This document shows positions 20,513 to 33,966 of a DNA stretch of 64,000 bases, one piece after another; the stretch's first letter is position 1, and each line of letters starts with the position of its first letter. The DNA lies in assembly GCA_963920705.1 (NCBI GenBank), contig OY987240.1, positions 1,928,501-1,992,500 of the forward strand, written 5' to 3'. Below the pieces are notes generated by a model. It had not been told where the DNA came from, did not search any database, and saw nothing but the letters and a program-made list of their open reading frames with translations. The DNA is from Odiellus spinosus. Taxonomy: Eukaryota; Arthropoda; Arachnida; Opiliones; Phalangiidae. Made by a program: the position numbers and the translations under genes.

Positions 20513-21960
20513 AAAACCATCTAAGATACAAAATCAGCCTTGTGCAAATTTTAAGCATCATCAAAAAGAGCGAAAAAAATTGATTTAAAGGGAAACTAAA
20601 GAGCCTAGCGCGCCTTGCCAAAATAATTAATTAATTCATTTGGAACTATAACTGAGCTGGCGACTTATCGTTAAAGGCTATTGTTGAATCGTGGATAAAT
20701 GCTTAAGGAGAACCATCTAAGATACAAAACCAGCCTTGTGCAAATTTTAAGCATCATCAAAAAGAGCGAAAAAAATTTATTTAAAGGGAAACTAAAGAGC
20801 CTAGCGCGCCTTGCCAAAATAATTAATTCATTTGGAACTATAACTGAGCTGGCGACTTATCGTTAAAGGCTTTAGTTGAATCGTGGCTAAGTTCTTAATG
20901 AAAACCATCTAAGCTACAAAATCAGCCTTGTGCAAATTCTAAGCCCCATCAAAAAGAGCGAAAAAAAATTATTTAAAGCGAAACTAAAGAGCCTAGCGCG
21001 CCTTGCCAAAATAATTAATTAATTCATTTGGAACTATAACTGAGCTGGCGACTTATCGTTAAAGGCTATTGTTGAATCGTGGCTAAATTCTTAAAGAGAA
21101 CCATCTAAGCTACAAAATCAGCCTTGTGCAAATTCTAAGCACCATCAAAAAGACCGAAAAAAAATGAGTTAAAGGGTAACTAAAGAGCCTAGCGCGCCTT
21201 GCCAAAATAATTAATTAATTCATTTGGAACTATAACTGAGCTGGCGACTTATCGTTAAAGGCTATTGTTGAATCGTGGATAAATGCTTAAGGAAAACCAT
21301 CTAAGATACAAAATCAGCCTTGTGCAAATTTTAAGCATCATCAAAAAGAGCGAAAAAAATTGATTTAAAGGGAAACTAAAGAGCCTAGCGCGCCTTGCCA
21401 AAATAATTAATTAATTCATTTGGAACTATAACTGAGCTGGCGACTTATCGTTAAAGGCTATTGTTGAATCGTGGATAAATGCTTAAGGAGAACCATCTAA
21501 GATACAAAACCAGCCTTGTGCAAATTTTAAGCATCATCAAAAAGAGCGAAAAAAATTTATTTAAAGGGAAACTAAAGAGCCTAGCGCGCCTTGCCAAAAT
21601 AATTAATTCATTTGGAACTATAACTGAGCTGGCGACTTATCGTTAAAGGCTTTAGTTGAATCGTGGCTAAGTTCTTAATGAAAACCATCTAAGCTACAAA
21701 ATCAGCCTTGTGCAAATTCTAAGCCCCATCAAAAAGAGCGAAAAAAAATTATTTAAAGCGAAACTAAAGAGCCTAGCGCGCCTTGCCAAAATAATTAATT
21801 AATTCATTTGGAACTATAACTGAGCTGGCGACTTATCGTTAAAGGCTATTGTTGAATCGTGGCTAAATTCTTAAAGAGAACCATCTAAGCTACAAAATCA
21901 GCCTTGTGCAAATTCTAAGCACCATCAAAAAGACCGAAAAAAAATGAGTTAAAGGGTAAC
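20401..21960 (+). repeat. Perfect tandem duplication of a 780-bp, 4-monomer unit
   Basis: 20401-21180 and 21181-21960 are identical line by line. The unit holds a GGAAAACC monomer, a CAAAACCAGCC monomer, a TTTAGTTGAATCG monomer with AAAGCGAAAC, and a GACCGAAAAAAAATGAG monomer. Zero visible differences make this one of the most recent events in the window, if it is not an assembly duplication. Confidence 0.9.
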
Positions 21961-23452
21961 TAAAGAGCCTAGCGCGCCTTGCCAAAATAATTAATTAATT
22001 CATTTGGAACTATAACTGAGCTGGCGACTTATCGTTAAAGGCTACTGTTGAATCGTGGATAAATGCTTAAGGAAAACCATCTAAGATAAAAAATCAGCCT
22101 TGTGCAAATTTTAAGCATCATCAAAAAGAGCGAAAAAAATTGATTTAAAGGGTAACTAAAGAGCCTAGCGCGCCTTGGCAAAATAATTAATTTATTTATT
22201 TATTTGGAACTATAACTGAGCTGGCGACTTATCGTTAAAGGCTATTGTTGAATCGTGGATAAATGCTTAAGGAGAACCATCTGAGCTACAAAATCAGCCT
22301 TGTGCAAATTTTAAGCATCATCAAAAAGAGCGAAAAAATTGATTTAAAGGGAAACTAAAGACTCTAGCGCGCCTCGCCAAAATAATTAATTCATTTGGAA
22401 CTATAACTGAGCTGGCGACTTATCGTTAAAGGCTTTAGTTGAATCGTGGCTAAATTCTTAATGAGAACCATCTAAGCTACAAAATCAGCCTTGTGCAAAT
22501 TCTAAGCCCCATCAAAAAGGCGAAAAAAATTGATTTAAAGGGTAACTAAAGAGCCTAGCGCGCCTTGGCAAAAAAATTAATTTATTTATTTATTAGGAAC
22601 TATAACTGAGCTGGCGACTTATCGTTAAAGGCTACTGTTGAATCGTGGATAAATGCTAAAGGAAAACCATCTAAGATACAAAATCAGCCTTGTGCAAATT
22701 TTAAGCATCATCAAAAAGAGCGAAAAAAATTGATTTAAAGGGAAACTAAAGAGCCTAGCGCGCCTTGCCAAAATAATTAATTAATTCATTTGGAACTATA
22801 ACTGAGCTGGCGACTTATCGTTAAAGGCTATTGTTGAATCGTGGATAAATGCTTAAGGAGAACCATCTAAGATACAAAATCAGCCTTGTGCAAATTCAAA
22901 GCCCCATAAAAAGGCGAAAAAATTGATTTAAAGGGTAACTAAAGAGCCTAGCGCGCCTTGGCAAAATAATTAATTTATTTATTTATTTGGAACTATAACT
23001 GAGCTGGCGACTTATCGTTAAAGGCTATTGTTGAATCGTGGATAAATGCTTAAGGAGAACCATCTAAGCTACAAAATCAGCCTTGTGCAAATTTTAAGCA
23101 TCATCAAAAAGAGCGAAAAAATTGATTTAAAGGGAAACTAAAGAGCCTAGCGCGCTTCGCCAAAATAATTAATTTATTTATTCATTTGGAACTATAACTG
23201 AGCTGGCGACTTATCGTTAAAGGCTATTGTTGAATCGTGGCTAAATTCTTAAAGAGAACAATCTAAGCTACAAAATCTGCCTTGTGCAAATTTTAAGCAC
23301 CATCAAAAAGACCGAAAAAAATTGAGTTAAAGGGTAACTAAAGAGCCTAGCGCGCCTTGCCAAAATAATTAATTAATTCATTTGGAACTATAACTGAGCT
23401 GGCGACTTATCGTTAAAGGCTATTGTTGAATCGTGGATAAATGCTTAAGGAG

Positions 23453-26400
23453 AACCATCCAAGATACAATATCAGCCTTGTGCAAATTTTAAGCATCATC
23501 AAAAAGAGCGAAAAAAATTTATTTAAAGGGAAACTAAAGAGCCTAGCGCGCCTTGCCAAAATAATTAATTCATTTGGAACTATAACTGAGCTGGCGACTT
23601 ATCGTTAAAGGCTTTAGTTGAATCGTGGCTAAATTCTTAAAAAGAACCATCTAAGATACAAAATCAGCCTTGTGCAAATTCTAAGCCCCATCAAAAAGGC
23701 GAAAAAATTGATTTAAAAGGTAACTAAAGAGCCTAGCGCGCCTTGGCAAAATAATTAATTTATTTATTTATTTGGAACTATAACTGAGCTGGCGACTTAT
23801 CGTTAAAGGCTATTGTTGAATCGTGGATAAATGCTCAAGGAGAACCATCTAAGATACAAAATCAGCCTTGTGCAAATTTTAAGCATCATCAAAAAGAGCG
23901 AAAAAATTGATTTAAAGGGAAACTAAAGAGCCTAGCGCGCCTTGCCAAAATAATTAATTCATTTGGAACTATAACTGAGCTGGCGACTTATCGTTAAAGG
24001 CTAGGGTTTAATCGTGGCTAAATTCTTAAAGAGAACCATCTAAGCTACAAAATCAGCCTTGTGCAAATTCTAAGCACCATCAAAAAGACCGAAAAAAATT
24101 GATTTAAAGGGTAACTAAAGAGCCTAGCGTGCCTTGACAAAAAAATTAATTTATTCTGTTGGATTAAAACTGAGCTGGCGACTTATCTTTAAAGGCTAGG
24201 GTTGAATCGTGGCTAAATTCTTAAAGAGAACCATCTAAGCTACAAAATCAACCTTGTGCAAATTCTAAGCACCATCAAAAAGACCGAAAAAAATTGAGTT
24301 AAAGGGTAACTAAAGAGCCTATCGGGCCTTGCCAAAATAATTAATTATTTCATTTGGAACTATAACTGAGCTGGCGACTTATCGTTAAAGGCTATTGTTG
24401 AATCGTGGATAAATGCTTAAGGAGAACCATCTAAGATACAAAATCAGCCTTGTGCAAATTCAAAGCCCCATCAAAAAGGCGAAAAAATTGATTTAAAGGG
24501 TAACTAAAGAGCCTAGCGCGCCTTGGCAAAATAATTAATTAATTTATTTATTTGGAACTATAACTGAGCTGGCGACTTATCGTTAAAGGCTATTGTTGAA
24601 TCGTGGATAAATGCTTAAGGAGAACCATCTAAGCTACAAAATCAGCCTTGTGCAAATTTTAAGCATCATCAAAAAGAGCGAAAAAAATTGATTTAAAGGG
24701 AAACTAAAGAGCCTAGCGCGCCTTGCCAAAATAATTAATTAATTAATTTGGAACTATAACTGAGCTGGCGACTTATCGTTAAAGGCTATCGTTGAATCGT
24801 GGATAAATGCTTAAGGAGAAACATCTAAGATACAAAATCAGCCTTGTGCAAATTCTAAGCACCATCAAAAAGACCGAAAAAAATTGATTTAAAGGGTAAC
24901 TAAAGAGCCTAGCGTGCCTTGACAAAAAAATTAATTTATTCTGTTGGATTAAAACTGAGCTGGCGACTTATCTTTAAAGGCTAGGGTTGAATCGTAGCTA
25001 AATTCTTAAAGAGAACCATCTAAGCTACAAAATCAGCCTGAAGCAAATTCTAAGCACCATCAAAAAGACCGAAAAAAATTGAGTTAAAGGGTAACTAAAG
25101 AGCCTAGCGCGCCTTGCCAAAATAATTAATAAATTCATTTGGAACTATAACTGAGCTGGCGACTTATCGTTAAAGGCTATTGTTGAATCGTGGATAAATG
25201 CTTAAGGAGAACCATCCAAGATACAATATCAGCCTTGTGCAAATTTTAAGCATCATCAAAAAGAGCGAAAAAAATTGATTTAAAGGGAAACTAAAGAGCC
25301 TAGCGCGCCTTGCCAAAATAATTAATTCATTTGGAACTATAACTGAGCTGGCGACTTATCGTTAAAGGCTATTGTTGAATCGTGGCTAAATTCTTAAAAA
25401 GAACCATCTAAGATACAAAATCAGCCTTGTGCAAATTCTAAGCCCCATCAAAAAGGCGAAAAAATTGATTTAAAAGGTAACTAAAGAGCCTAGCGCGCCT
25501 TGGCAAAATAATTAATTTATTTATTTATTTGGAACTATAACTGAGCTGGCGACTTATCGTTAAAGGCTATTGTTGAATCGTGGATAAATGCTCAAGGAGA
25601 ACCATCTAAGATACAAAATCAGCCTTGTGCAAATTTTAAGCATCATCAAAAAGAGCGAAAAAATTGATTTAAAGGGAAACTAAAGAGCCTAGCGCGCCTT
25701 GCCAAAATAATTAATTCATTTGGAACTATAACTGAGCTGGCGACTTATCGTTAAAGGCTAGGGTTTAATCGTGGCTAAATTCTTAAAGAGAACCATCTAA
25801 GCTACAAAATCAGCCTTGTGCAAATTCTAAGCACCATCAAAAAGACCGAAAAAAATTTATTTAAAGGGTAACTAAAGAGCCTAGCGTGCCTTGACAAAAA
25901 AATTAATTTATTCTGTTGGATTAAAACTGAGCTGGCGACTTATCTTTAAAGGCTAGGGTTGAATCGTGGCTAAATTCTTAAAGAGAACCATCTAAGCTAC
26001 AAAATCAACCTTGTGCAAATTCTAAGCACCATCAAAAAGACCGAAAAAAATTGAGTTAAAGGGTAACTAAAGAGCCTATCGGGCCTTGCCAAAATAATTA
26101 ATTATTTCATTTGGAACTATAACTGAGCTGGCGACTTATCGTTAAAGGCTATTGTTGAATCGTGGATAAATGCTTAAGGAGAACCATCTAAGATACAAAA
26201 TCAGCCTTGTGCAAATTCAAAGCCCCATCAAAAAGGCGAAAAAATTGATTTAAAGGGTAACTAAAGAGCCTAGCGCGCCTTGGCAAAATAATTAATTAAT
26301 TAATTCATTTGGAACTATAACTGAGCTGGCGACTTATCGTTAAAGGCTATTGTTGAATCGTGGCTAAATTCTTAAAGAGAACCATCTAAGCTACAAAATC

Positions 26401-26966
26401 AGCCTTGTGCAAATTCTAAGCACCATCAAAAAGACCGAAAAAAATTGAGTTAAAGGGTAACTAAAGAGCCTAGCGCGCCTTGCCAAAATAATTAATTAAT
26501 TAATTTGGAACTATAACTGAGCTGGCGACTTATCGTTAAAGGCTATCGTTGAATCGTGGATAAATGCTTAAGGAGAAACATCTAAGATACAAAATCAGCC
26601 TTGTGCAAATTCTAAGCACCATCAAAAAGACCGAAAAAAATTGATTTAAAGGGTAACTAAAGAGCCTAGCGTGCCTTGACAAAAAAATTAATTTATTCTG
26701 TTGGATTAAAACTGAGCTGGCGACTTATCTTTAAAGGCTAGGGTTGAATCGTAGCTAAATTCTTAAAGAGAACCATCTAAGCTACAAAATCCGCCTGAAG
26801 CAAATTCTAAGCACCATCAAAAAGACCGAAAAAAATTGAGTTAAAGGGTAACTAAAGAGCCTAGCGCGCCTTGCCAAAATAATTAATAAATTCATTTGGA
26901 ACTATAACTGAGCTGGCGACTTATCGTTAAAGGCTATTGTTGAATCGTGGATAAATGCTTAAGGAG
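23453..26966 (+). repeat. Tandem duplication of a 9-monomer, 1757-bp unit
   Basis: ACCATCCAAGATACAATATC, two D monomers (24154/25911 and 24939/26696), CAAAATCAACCTTGTG and GCCTATCGGGCCTTGCC all recur 1757 bp apart. One internal monomer differs in type (around 24560 against 26320), which suggests a gene-conversion patch inside the duplicated unit. Confidence 0.85.
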
Positions 26967-27074
26967 AACCATCTAAGCTACAAAATCAGCCTTGTGCAAA
27001 TTCTAAGCACCATCAAAAACACCGAAAAAAATTGAGTTAAAGGGTAACTAAAGAGCCTAGCGCGCCTTGCCAAA

Positions 27075-27840
27075 ATAATTAATTATTTCATTTGGAACTA
27101 TAACTGAGCTGGCGACTTATCGTTAAAGGCTATTGTTGAATCGTGGATAAATGCTTAAGGAGAAACATCTAAGATACAAAATCAGCCTTGTGCAAATTCA
27201 AAGCCCCATCAAAAAGGCGAAAAAATTGATTTAAAGGGTAACTAAAGAGCCTAGCGCGCCTTGCCAAAATAATTAATTTATTTATTCATTTGGAACTATA
27301 ACTGAGCTGGCGACTTATCGTTAAATCGTGGCTAAATTCTTAAAGAGAACCATCTAAGCTACAAAATCTGCCTTGTGCAAATTCTCAGCACCATCAAAAA
27401 GACCGAAAAAAATTGAGTTAAAGGGTAACTAAAGAGCCTAGCGCGCCTTGCCAAAATAATTAATTATTTCATTTGGAACTATAACTGAGCTGGCGACTTA
27501 TCGTTAAAGGCTATTGTTGAATCGTGGATAAATGCTTAAGGAGAAACATCTAAGATACAAAATCAGCCTTGTGCAAATTCAAAGCCCCATCAAAAAGGCG
27601 AAAAAATTGATTTAAAGGGTAACTAAAGAGCCTAGCGCGCCTTGCCAAAATAATTAATTTATTTATTCATTTGGAACTATAACTGAGCTGGCGACTTATC
27701 GTTAAATCGTGGCTAAATTCTTAAAGAGAACCATCTAAGCTACAAAATCTGCCTTGTGCAAATTCTCAGCACCATCAAAAAGACCGAAAAAAATTGAGTT
27801 AAAGGGTAACTAAAGAGCCTAGCGCGCCTGGCCAAAATAA
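27075..27840 (+). repeat. Tandem duplication of a 381-bp dimer containing a deleted monomer
   Basis: The dimer consists of a GGAGAAACATC monomer and a monomer that lacks 13 bp (CGTTAAATCGTGG instead of CGTTAAAGG...GAATCGTGG). It occurs twice in tandem, with the deletion junctions 381 bp apart (27321 and 27702). Both copies also share AAATTCTCAGCACC. Confidence 0.85.
27321..27328 (+). repeat. 13-bp deletion variant of satellite B (first of five)
   Basis: In five monomers CGTTAAA is joined directly to TCGTGG, dropping 13 bases (GGCTATTGTTGAA or the equivalent shifted by one). Junctions lie near 27321, 27702, 33748, 37229 and 40130. Each is followed by GCTAAATTCTTAAAGAG and CAAAATCTGCC, so they descend from one deleted monomer spread by later duplication. 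Confidence 0.85.
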
Positions 27841-30800
27841 TTAATTAATTCATTTGGAACTATAACTGAGCTGGCGACTTATCGTTAAAGGCTATTGTTG
27901 AATCGTGGATAAATGCTTAAGGAGAACCATCTAAGATACAATATCCGCCTTGTGCAAATTTTAAGCATCATCAAAAAGAGCGAAAAAAATTGATTTAAAG
28001 GGAAACTAAAGAGCCTAGCGCGCCTTGCCAAAATAATTAATTCATTTGGAACTATAACTGAGCTGGCGACTTATCGTTAAAGGCTATTGTTGAATCGTGG
28101 CTAAATTCTTAAAAAGAACCATCTAAGATACAAAATCAGCCTTGTGCAAATTCTAAGCCCCCTCAAAAAGGCGAAAAAATTGATTTAAAGGGTAACTAAA
28201 GAGCCTAGCGCGCCTTGGCAAAATAATTAATTTATTTATTTATTTGGAACTATAACTGAGCTGGCGACTTATCGTTAAAGGCTATTGTTGAATCGTGGAT
28301 AAATGCTCAAGGAGAACCATCTAAGATACAAAATCAGCCTTGTGCAAATTTTAAGCATCATCAAAAAGAGCGAAAAAAATTGATTTAAAGGGAAACTAAA
28401 GAGCCTAGCGTGCCTTGGCAAAATAATTAATTTATTTATTTATTTGGAACTATAACTGAGCTGGCGAATTATCCTTAAAGACTATTGTTGAATTGTGGAT
28501 AAATGCTTAAGGAGAACCATCTAAGATACAAAATCAGCCTTGTGCAAATTCTAAGCCCCATCAAAAAGGCGAAAAAATTGATTTAAAGGGTAACTAAAGA
28601 GCCAAGCGCGCCTTGCCAAAATAATTAATTAATTCATTTGGAACTATAACTGAGCTGGCGACTTATCGTTAAAGGCTATTGTTGAATCGTGGCTAAATTC
28701 TTAAAGAGAACCATCTAAGCTACAAAATCAGCCTTGTGCAAATTCTAAGCACCATCAAAAAGACCGAAAAAAAATGAGTTAAAGGGTAACTAGAGAGCCT
28801 AGCGCGCCTTGCCAAAATAATTAATTCATTTGGAACTATAACTAAGCTGGCGACTTATCGTTAAAGGCTATTGTTGAATCGTGGCTAAATTCTTAAAGAG
28901 AACCATCTAAGCTACAAAATCAGCCTTGTGCAAATTCTAAGCACCATCAAAAAGACCGAAAAAAATTGATTTAAAGGGAAACTAAAGAGCCTAGCGTGCA
29001 TTGACAAAAAAATTAATTAATTCTGTTGGATTAAAACTGAGCTGGCGACTTATCTTTAAAGGCTAGGGTTGAATCGTGGCTAAATTCTTAAAGAGAACCA
29101 TCTAAGCTACAAAATCAGCCTTAAGCAAATTCTAAGCACCATCAAAAAGACCGAAAAATTGAGTTAAAGGGTCACTAAAGAGCCTAGCGCGCCTTGCCAA
29201 AATAATTAATTAATTCATTTGGAACTATAACTGAGCTGGCGACTTATCGTTAAAGGCTATTGTTGAATCGTTTATAAATGCTTAAGGAGAACCATCTAAG
29301 CTACAAAATCAGCCTTGTGCAAATTCTAAGCACCATAAAAAGACCGAAAAAAATTGAGTTAAAGGGTAACTAAAGAGCCTAGCCCGCCTTGCCAAAATAA
29401 TTAATTATTTCATTTGGAACTATAACTGAGCTGGCGACTTATCATTAAAGGCTATTGTTGAATCGTGGATAAATGCTTAAGGAGAACCATCTAAGATACA
29501 AAATCAGCCTTGTGCAAATTCAAAGCCCCATCAAAAAGGCGAAAAAAATGATTTAAAGGGTAACTAAAGAGCCTAGCGCGCCTTGGCAAAATAATTAATT
29601 TATTTATTTATTTGGAACTATAACTGAGCTGGCGACTTATCGTTAAAGGCTATTGTTGAATCGTGGATAAATGCTTAAGGAGAACCATCTAAGCTACAAA
29701 ATCAGCCTTGTGCAAATTTTAAGCATCATCAAAAAGAGCGAAAAAAATTGATTTAAAGGGAAACTAAAGAGCCTAGCGCGCCTTGCCAAAATAATTAATA
29801 AATTCATTTGGAACTATAACTGAGCTGGCGACTTATCGTTAAAGGCTATTGCTGAATCGTGGCTAAATTCTTAAAGAGAACCATCTAAGCTACAAAATCA
29901 GCCTTGTGCAAATTCTAAGCACCATTAAAAAGACCGAAAAAAATTGAGTTAAAGGGTAACTAAAGAGCCTAGCGCGCCTTGCCAAAATAATTAATTCATT
30001 TGGAACTATAACTGAGCTGGCGACTTATCGTTAAAGGCTAGGGTTTAATCGTGGCTAAATTCTTAAAGAGAACCATCTAAGCTACAAAATCAGCCTTGTG
30101 CAAATTCTAAGCACCATCAAAAAGACCGAAAAAAATTGATTTAAAGGGTAACTAAAGAGCCTAGCGTGCCTTGACAAAAAAATTAATTTATTCTGTTGGA
30201 TTAAAACTGAGCTGGCGACTTATCTTTAAAGGCTAGGGTTGAATCGTGGCTAAATTATTAAAGAGAACCATCTAAGCTACAAAATCAACCTTGTGCAAAT
30301 TCTAAGCACCATCAAAAAGACCGAAAAAAATTGATTTAAAGGGAAACTAAAGAGCCTAGAGCGCCTTGCCAAAATAATTAATTAATTCATTTGGAACTAT
30401 AACTGAGCTGGCGACTTATCGTTAAAGGCTAGGGTTTAATCGTGGCTAAATTCTTAAAGAGAACCATCTAAGCTACAAAATCAGCCTTGTGCAAATTCTA
30501 AGCACCATCAAAAAGACCGAAAAAAATTGATTTAAAGGGTAACTAAAGAGCCTAGCGTGCCTTGACAAAAAAATTAATTTATTCTGTTGGATTAAAACTG
30601 AGCTGGCGACTTATCTTTAAAGGCCAGGGTTGAATCGTGGCTAAATTCTTAAAGAGAACCATCTAAGCTACAAAATCAGCCTGAAGCAAATTCTAAGCAC
30701 CATCAAAAAGACCGAAAAAATTGAGTTAAAGGGTTACTAAAGAGCCTAGCGCGCCTTGCCAAAATAATTAATTATTTCATTTGAAACTATAACTGAGCTG

Positions 30801-31309
30801 GCGACTTATCGTTAAAGGCTATTGTTGAATCGTGGATAAATGCTTAAGGAGAACCATCTAAGATACAAAATCAGCCTTGTGCATATTCAAAGCCCCATCA
30901 AAAAGGCGAAAAAATTGATTTAAAGGGTAACTAAAGAGCCTAGCGCGCCTTGGCAAAATAATTAATTTATTTATTTATTTGGAACTATAACTGAGCTGGC
31001 GACTTATCGTTAAAGGCTATTGTTGAATCGTAGATAAATGCTTAAGGAGAACCATCTAAGCTACGAAATCAGCCTTGTGCAAATTTTAAGCATCATCAAA
31101 AAGAGCGAAAAAAATTGATTTAAAGGGAAACTAAAGAACCTAGCGCGCCTTGCCAAAATAATTAATTAATTCATTTGGAACTATAACTGAGCTGGCGACT
31201 TATCGTTAAAGGCTATTGTTGAATCGTGGATAAATGCTTAAGGAGAACCATCTAAGCTACAAAATCAGCCTTGTGCAAATTCTAAGCACCATCAAAAAGA
31301 CCGAAAAAA

Positions 31310-33650
31310 ATTGAGTTAAAGGGTAACTAAAGAGCCTAGCGCGCCTTGCCAAAATAATTAATTATTTCATTTGGAACTATAACTGAGCTGGCGACTTATC
31401 GTTAAAGGCTATTGTTGAATCGTGGATAAATGCTTAAGGAGAACCATCCAAGATACTATATCAGCCTTGTGCAAATTTTAAGCATCATCAAAAAGAGCGA
31501 AAAAAATTGATTTAAAGGGAAACTAAAGAGCCTAGCGCGCCTTGCCAAAATAATTAATTCATTTGGAACTATAACTGAGCTGGCGACTTATCGTTAAAGG
31601 CTATTGTTGAATCGTGGCTAAATTCTTAAAAAGAACCATCTAAGATACAAAATCAGCCTTGTGCAAATTCTAAGCCCCATCAAAAAGGCGAAAAAATTGA
31701 TTTAAAGGGTAACTAAAGAGCCTAGCGCGCCTTGGCAAAATAATTAATTTATTTATTTATTTGGAACTATAACTGAGCTGGCGACTTATCGTTAAAGGCT
31801 ATTGTTGAATCGTGGATAAATGCTCAAGGAGAACCATATAAGATACAAAATCAGCCTTGTGCAAATTTTAAGCATCATCAAAAAGAGCGAAAAAAATTGA
31901 TTTAAAGGGAAACTAAAGAGCCTAGCGCGCCTTGCCAAAATAATTAATTCATTTGGAACTATATCTGAGCTGGCGACTTATCGTTAAAGGCTTTAGTTGA
32001 ATCGTGGCTAAATTCTTAAAGAGAACCATCTAAGCTACAAAATCAGCCTTGTGCAAATTCTAAGCACCATCAAAAAGGCGAAAAAGTTTATTTTAAGGGT
32101 AACTAAAGAGCCTAGCGCGCCTTGGCAAAATAATTAATTTATTTATTTATTTGGAACTATAACTGAGCTGGCGAATTATCGTTAAAGACTATTGTTGAAT
32201 TGTGGATAAATGCTTAAGGAGAACCATCTAAGATACAAAATCAGCCTTGTGCAAATTCTAAGCCCCATCAAAAAGGCGAAAAAATTGATTTAAAGGGTAA
32301 CTAAAGAGCCAAGCGCGCCTTGCCAAAATAATTAATTAATTCATTTGGAACTATAACTGAGCTGGCGACTTATCGTTAAAGGCTATTGTTGAATCGTCGA
32401 TAAATGCTTAAGGAGAACCATCTAAGATACAAAATCAGCCTTGTGCAAATTTTAAGCCCCATCAAAAAGAGCGAAAAAAATTGAGTTAAAGGGTAACTAA
32501 AGAGCCTAGCGCGCCTTGCCAAAATAATTAATTATTTCATTTGGAACTATAACTGAGCTGGCGACTTTTCGTTAAAGGCTATTGTTGAATCGTGGATAAA
32601 TGCTTAAGGAGAACCATCCAAGATACTATATCAGCCTTGTGCAAATTTTAAGCATCATCAAAAAGAGCGAAAAAAATTGATTTAAAGGGAAACTAAAGAG
32701 CCTAGCGCGCCTTGCCAAAATAATTAATTCATTTGGAACTATAACTGAGCTGGCGACTTATCGTTAAAGGCTATTGTTGAATCGTGGCTAAATTCTTAAA
32801 AAGAACCATCTAAGATACAAAATCAGCCTTGTGCAAATTCTAAGCCCCATCAAAAAGGCGAAAAAATTGATTTAAAGGGTAACTAAAGAGCCTAGCGCGC
32901 CTTGGCAAAATAATTAATTTATTTATTTATTTGGAACTATAACTGAGCTGGCGACTTATCGTTAAAGGCTATTGTTGAATCGTGGATAAATGCTCAAGGA
33001 GAACCATCTAAGATACAAAATCAGCCTTGTGCAAATTTTAAGCATCATCAAAAAGAGCGAAAAAAATTGATTTAAAGGGAAACTAAAGAGCCTAGCGCGC
33101 CTTGCCAAAATAATTAATTCATTTGGAACTATATCTGAGCTGGCGACTTATCGTTAAAGGCTTTAGTTGAATCGTGGCTAAATTCTTAAAGAGAACCATC
33201 TAAGCTACAAAATCAGCCTTGTGCAAATTCTAAGCACCATCAAAAAGGCGAAAAAATTTATTTTAAGGGTAACTAAAGAGCCTAGCGCGCCTTGGCAAAA
33301 TAATTAATTTATTTATTTATTTGGAACTATAACTGAGCTGGCGAATTATCGTTAAAGACTATTGTTGAATTGTGGATAAATGCTTAAGGAGTACCATCTA
33401 AGATACAAAATCAGCCTTGTGCAAATTCTAAGCCCCATCAAAAAGGCGAAAAAATTGATTTAAAGGGTAACTAAAGAGCCAAGCGCGCCTTGCCAAAATA
33501 ATTAATTAATTCATTTGGAACTATAACTGAGCTGGCGACTTATCGTTAAAGGCTATTGTTGAATCGTCGATAAATGCTTAAGGAGAACCATCTAAGATAC
33601 AAAATCAGCCTTGTGCAAATTTTAAGCCCCATCAAAAAGAGCGAAAAAAT
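31310..33650 (+). repeat. Tandem duplication of a 6-monomer, 1170-bp unit
   Basis: GAACCATCCAAGATACTATA at 31441 and 32611, the TATATCTGAGC monomer, the GCGAATTATCGTTAAAGAC monomer and the ATCGTCGATAAATG monomer recur 1170 bp apart with a few substitutions (for example ACCATATAAG against ACCATCTAAG, and AAAAAGTTTA against AAAAAATTTA). Confidence 0.85.
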
Positions 33651-33966
33651 TGATTTAAAGGGAAACTAAAGAGCCTAGCGCGCCTTGCCAAAATAATTAA
33701 TTTATTTATTCATTTGGAACTATAACTGAGCTGGCGACTTATCGTTAAATCGTGGCTAAATTCTTAAAGAGAACCATCTAAGCTACAAAATCTGCCTTGT
33801 GCAAATTCTAAGCACCATCAAAAAGACCGAAAAAAATTGAGTTAAAGGGTAACTAAAGAGCCTAGCGCGCCTTGCCAAAATAATTAATTATTTCATTTGG
33901 AACTATAACTGAGCTGGCGACTTATCGTTAAAGGCTATTGTTGAATCGTGGATAAATGCTTAAGGA

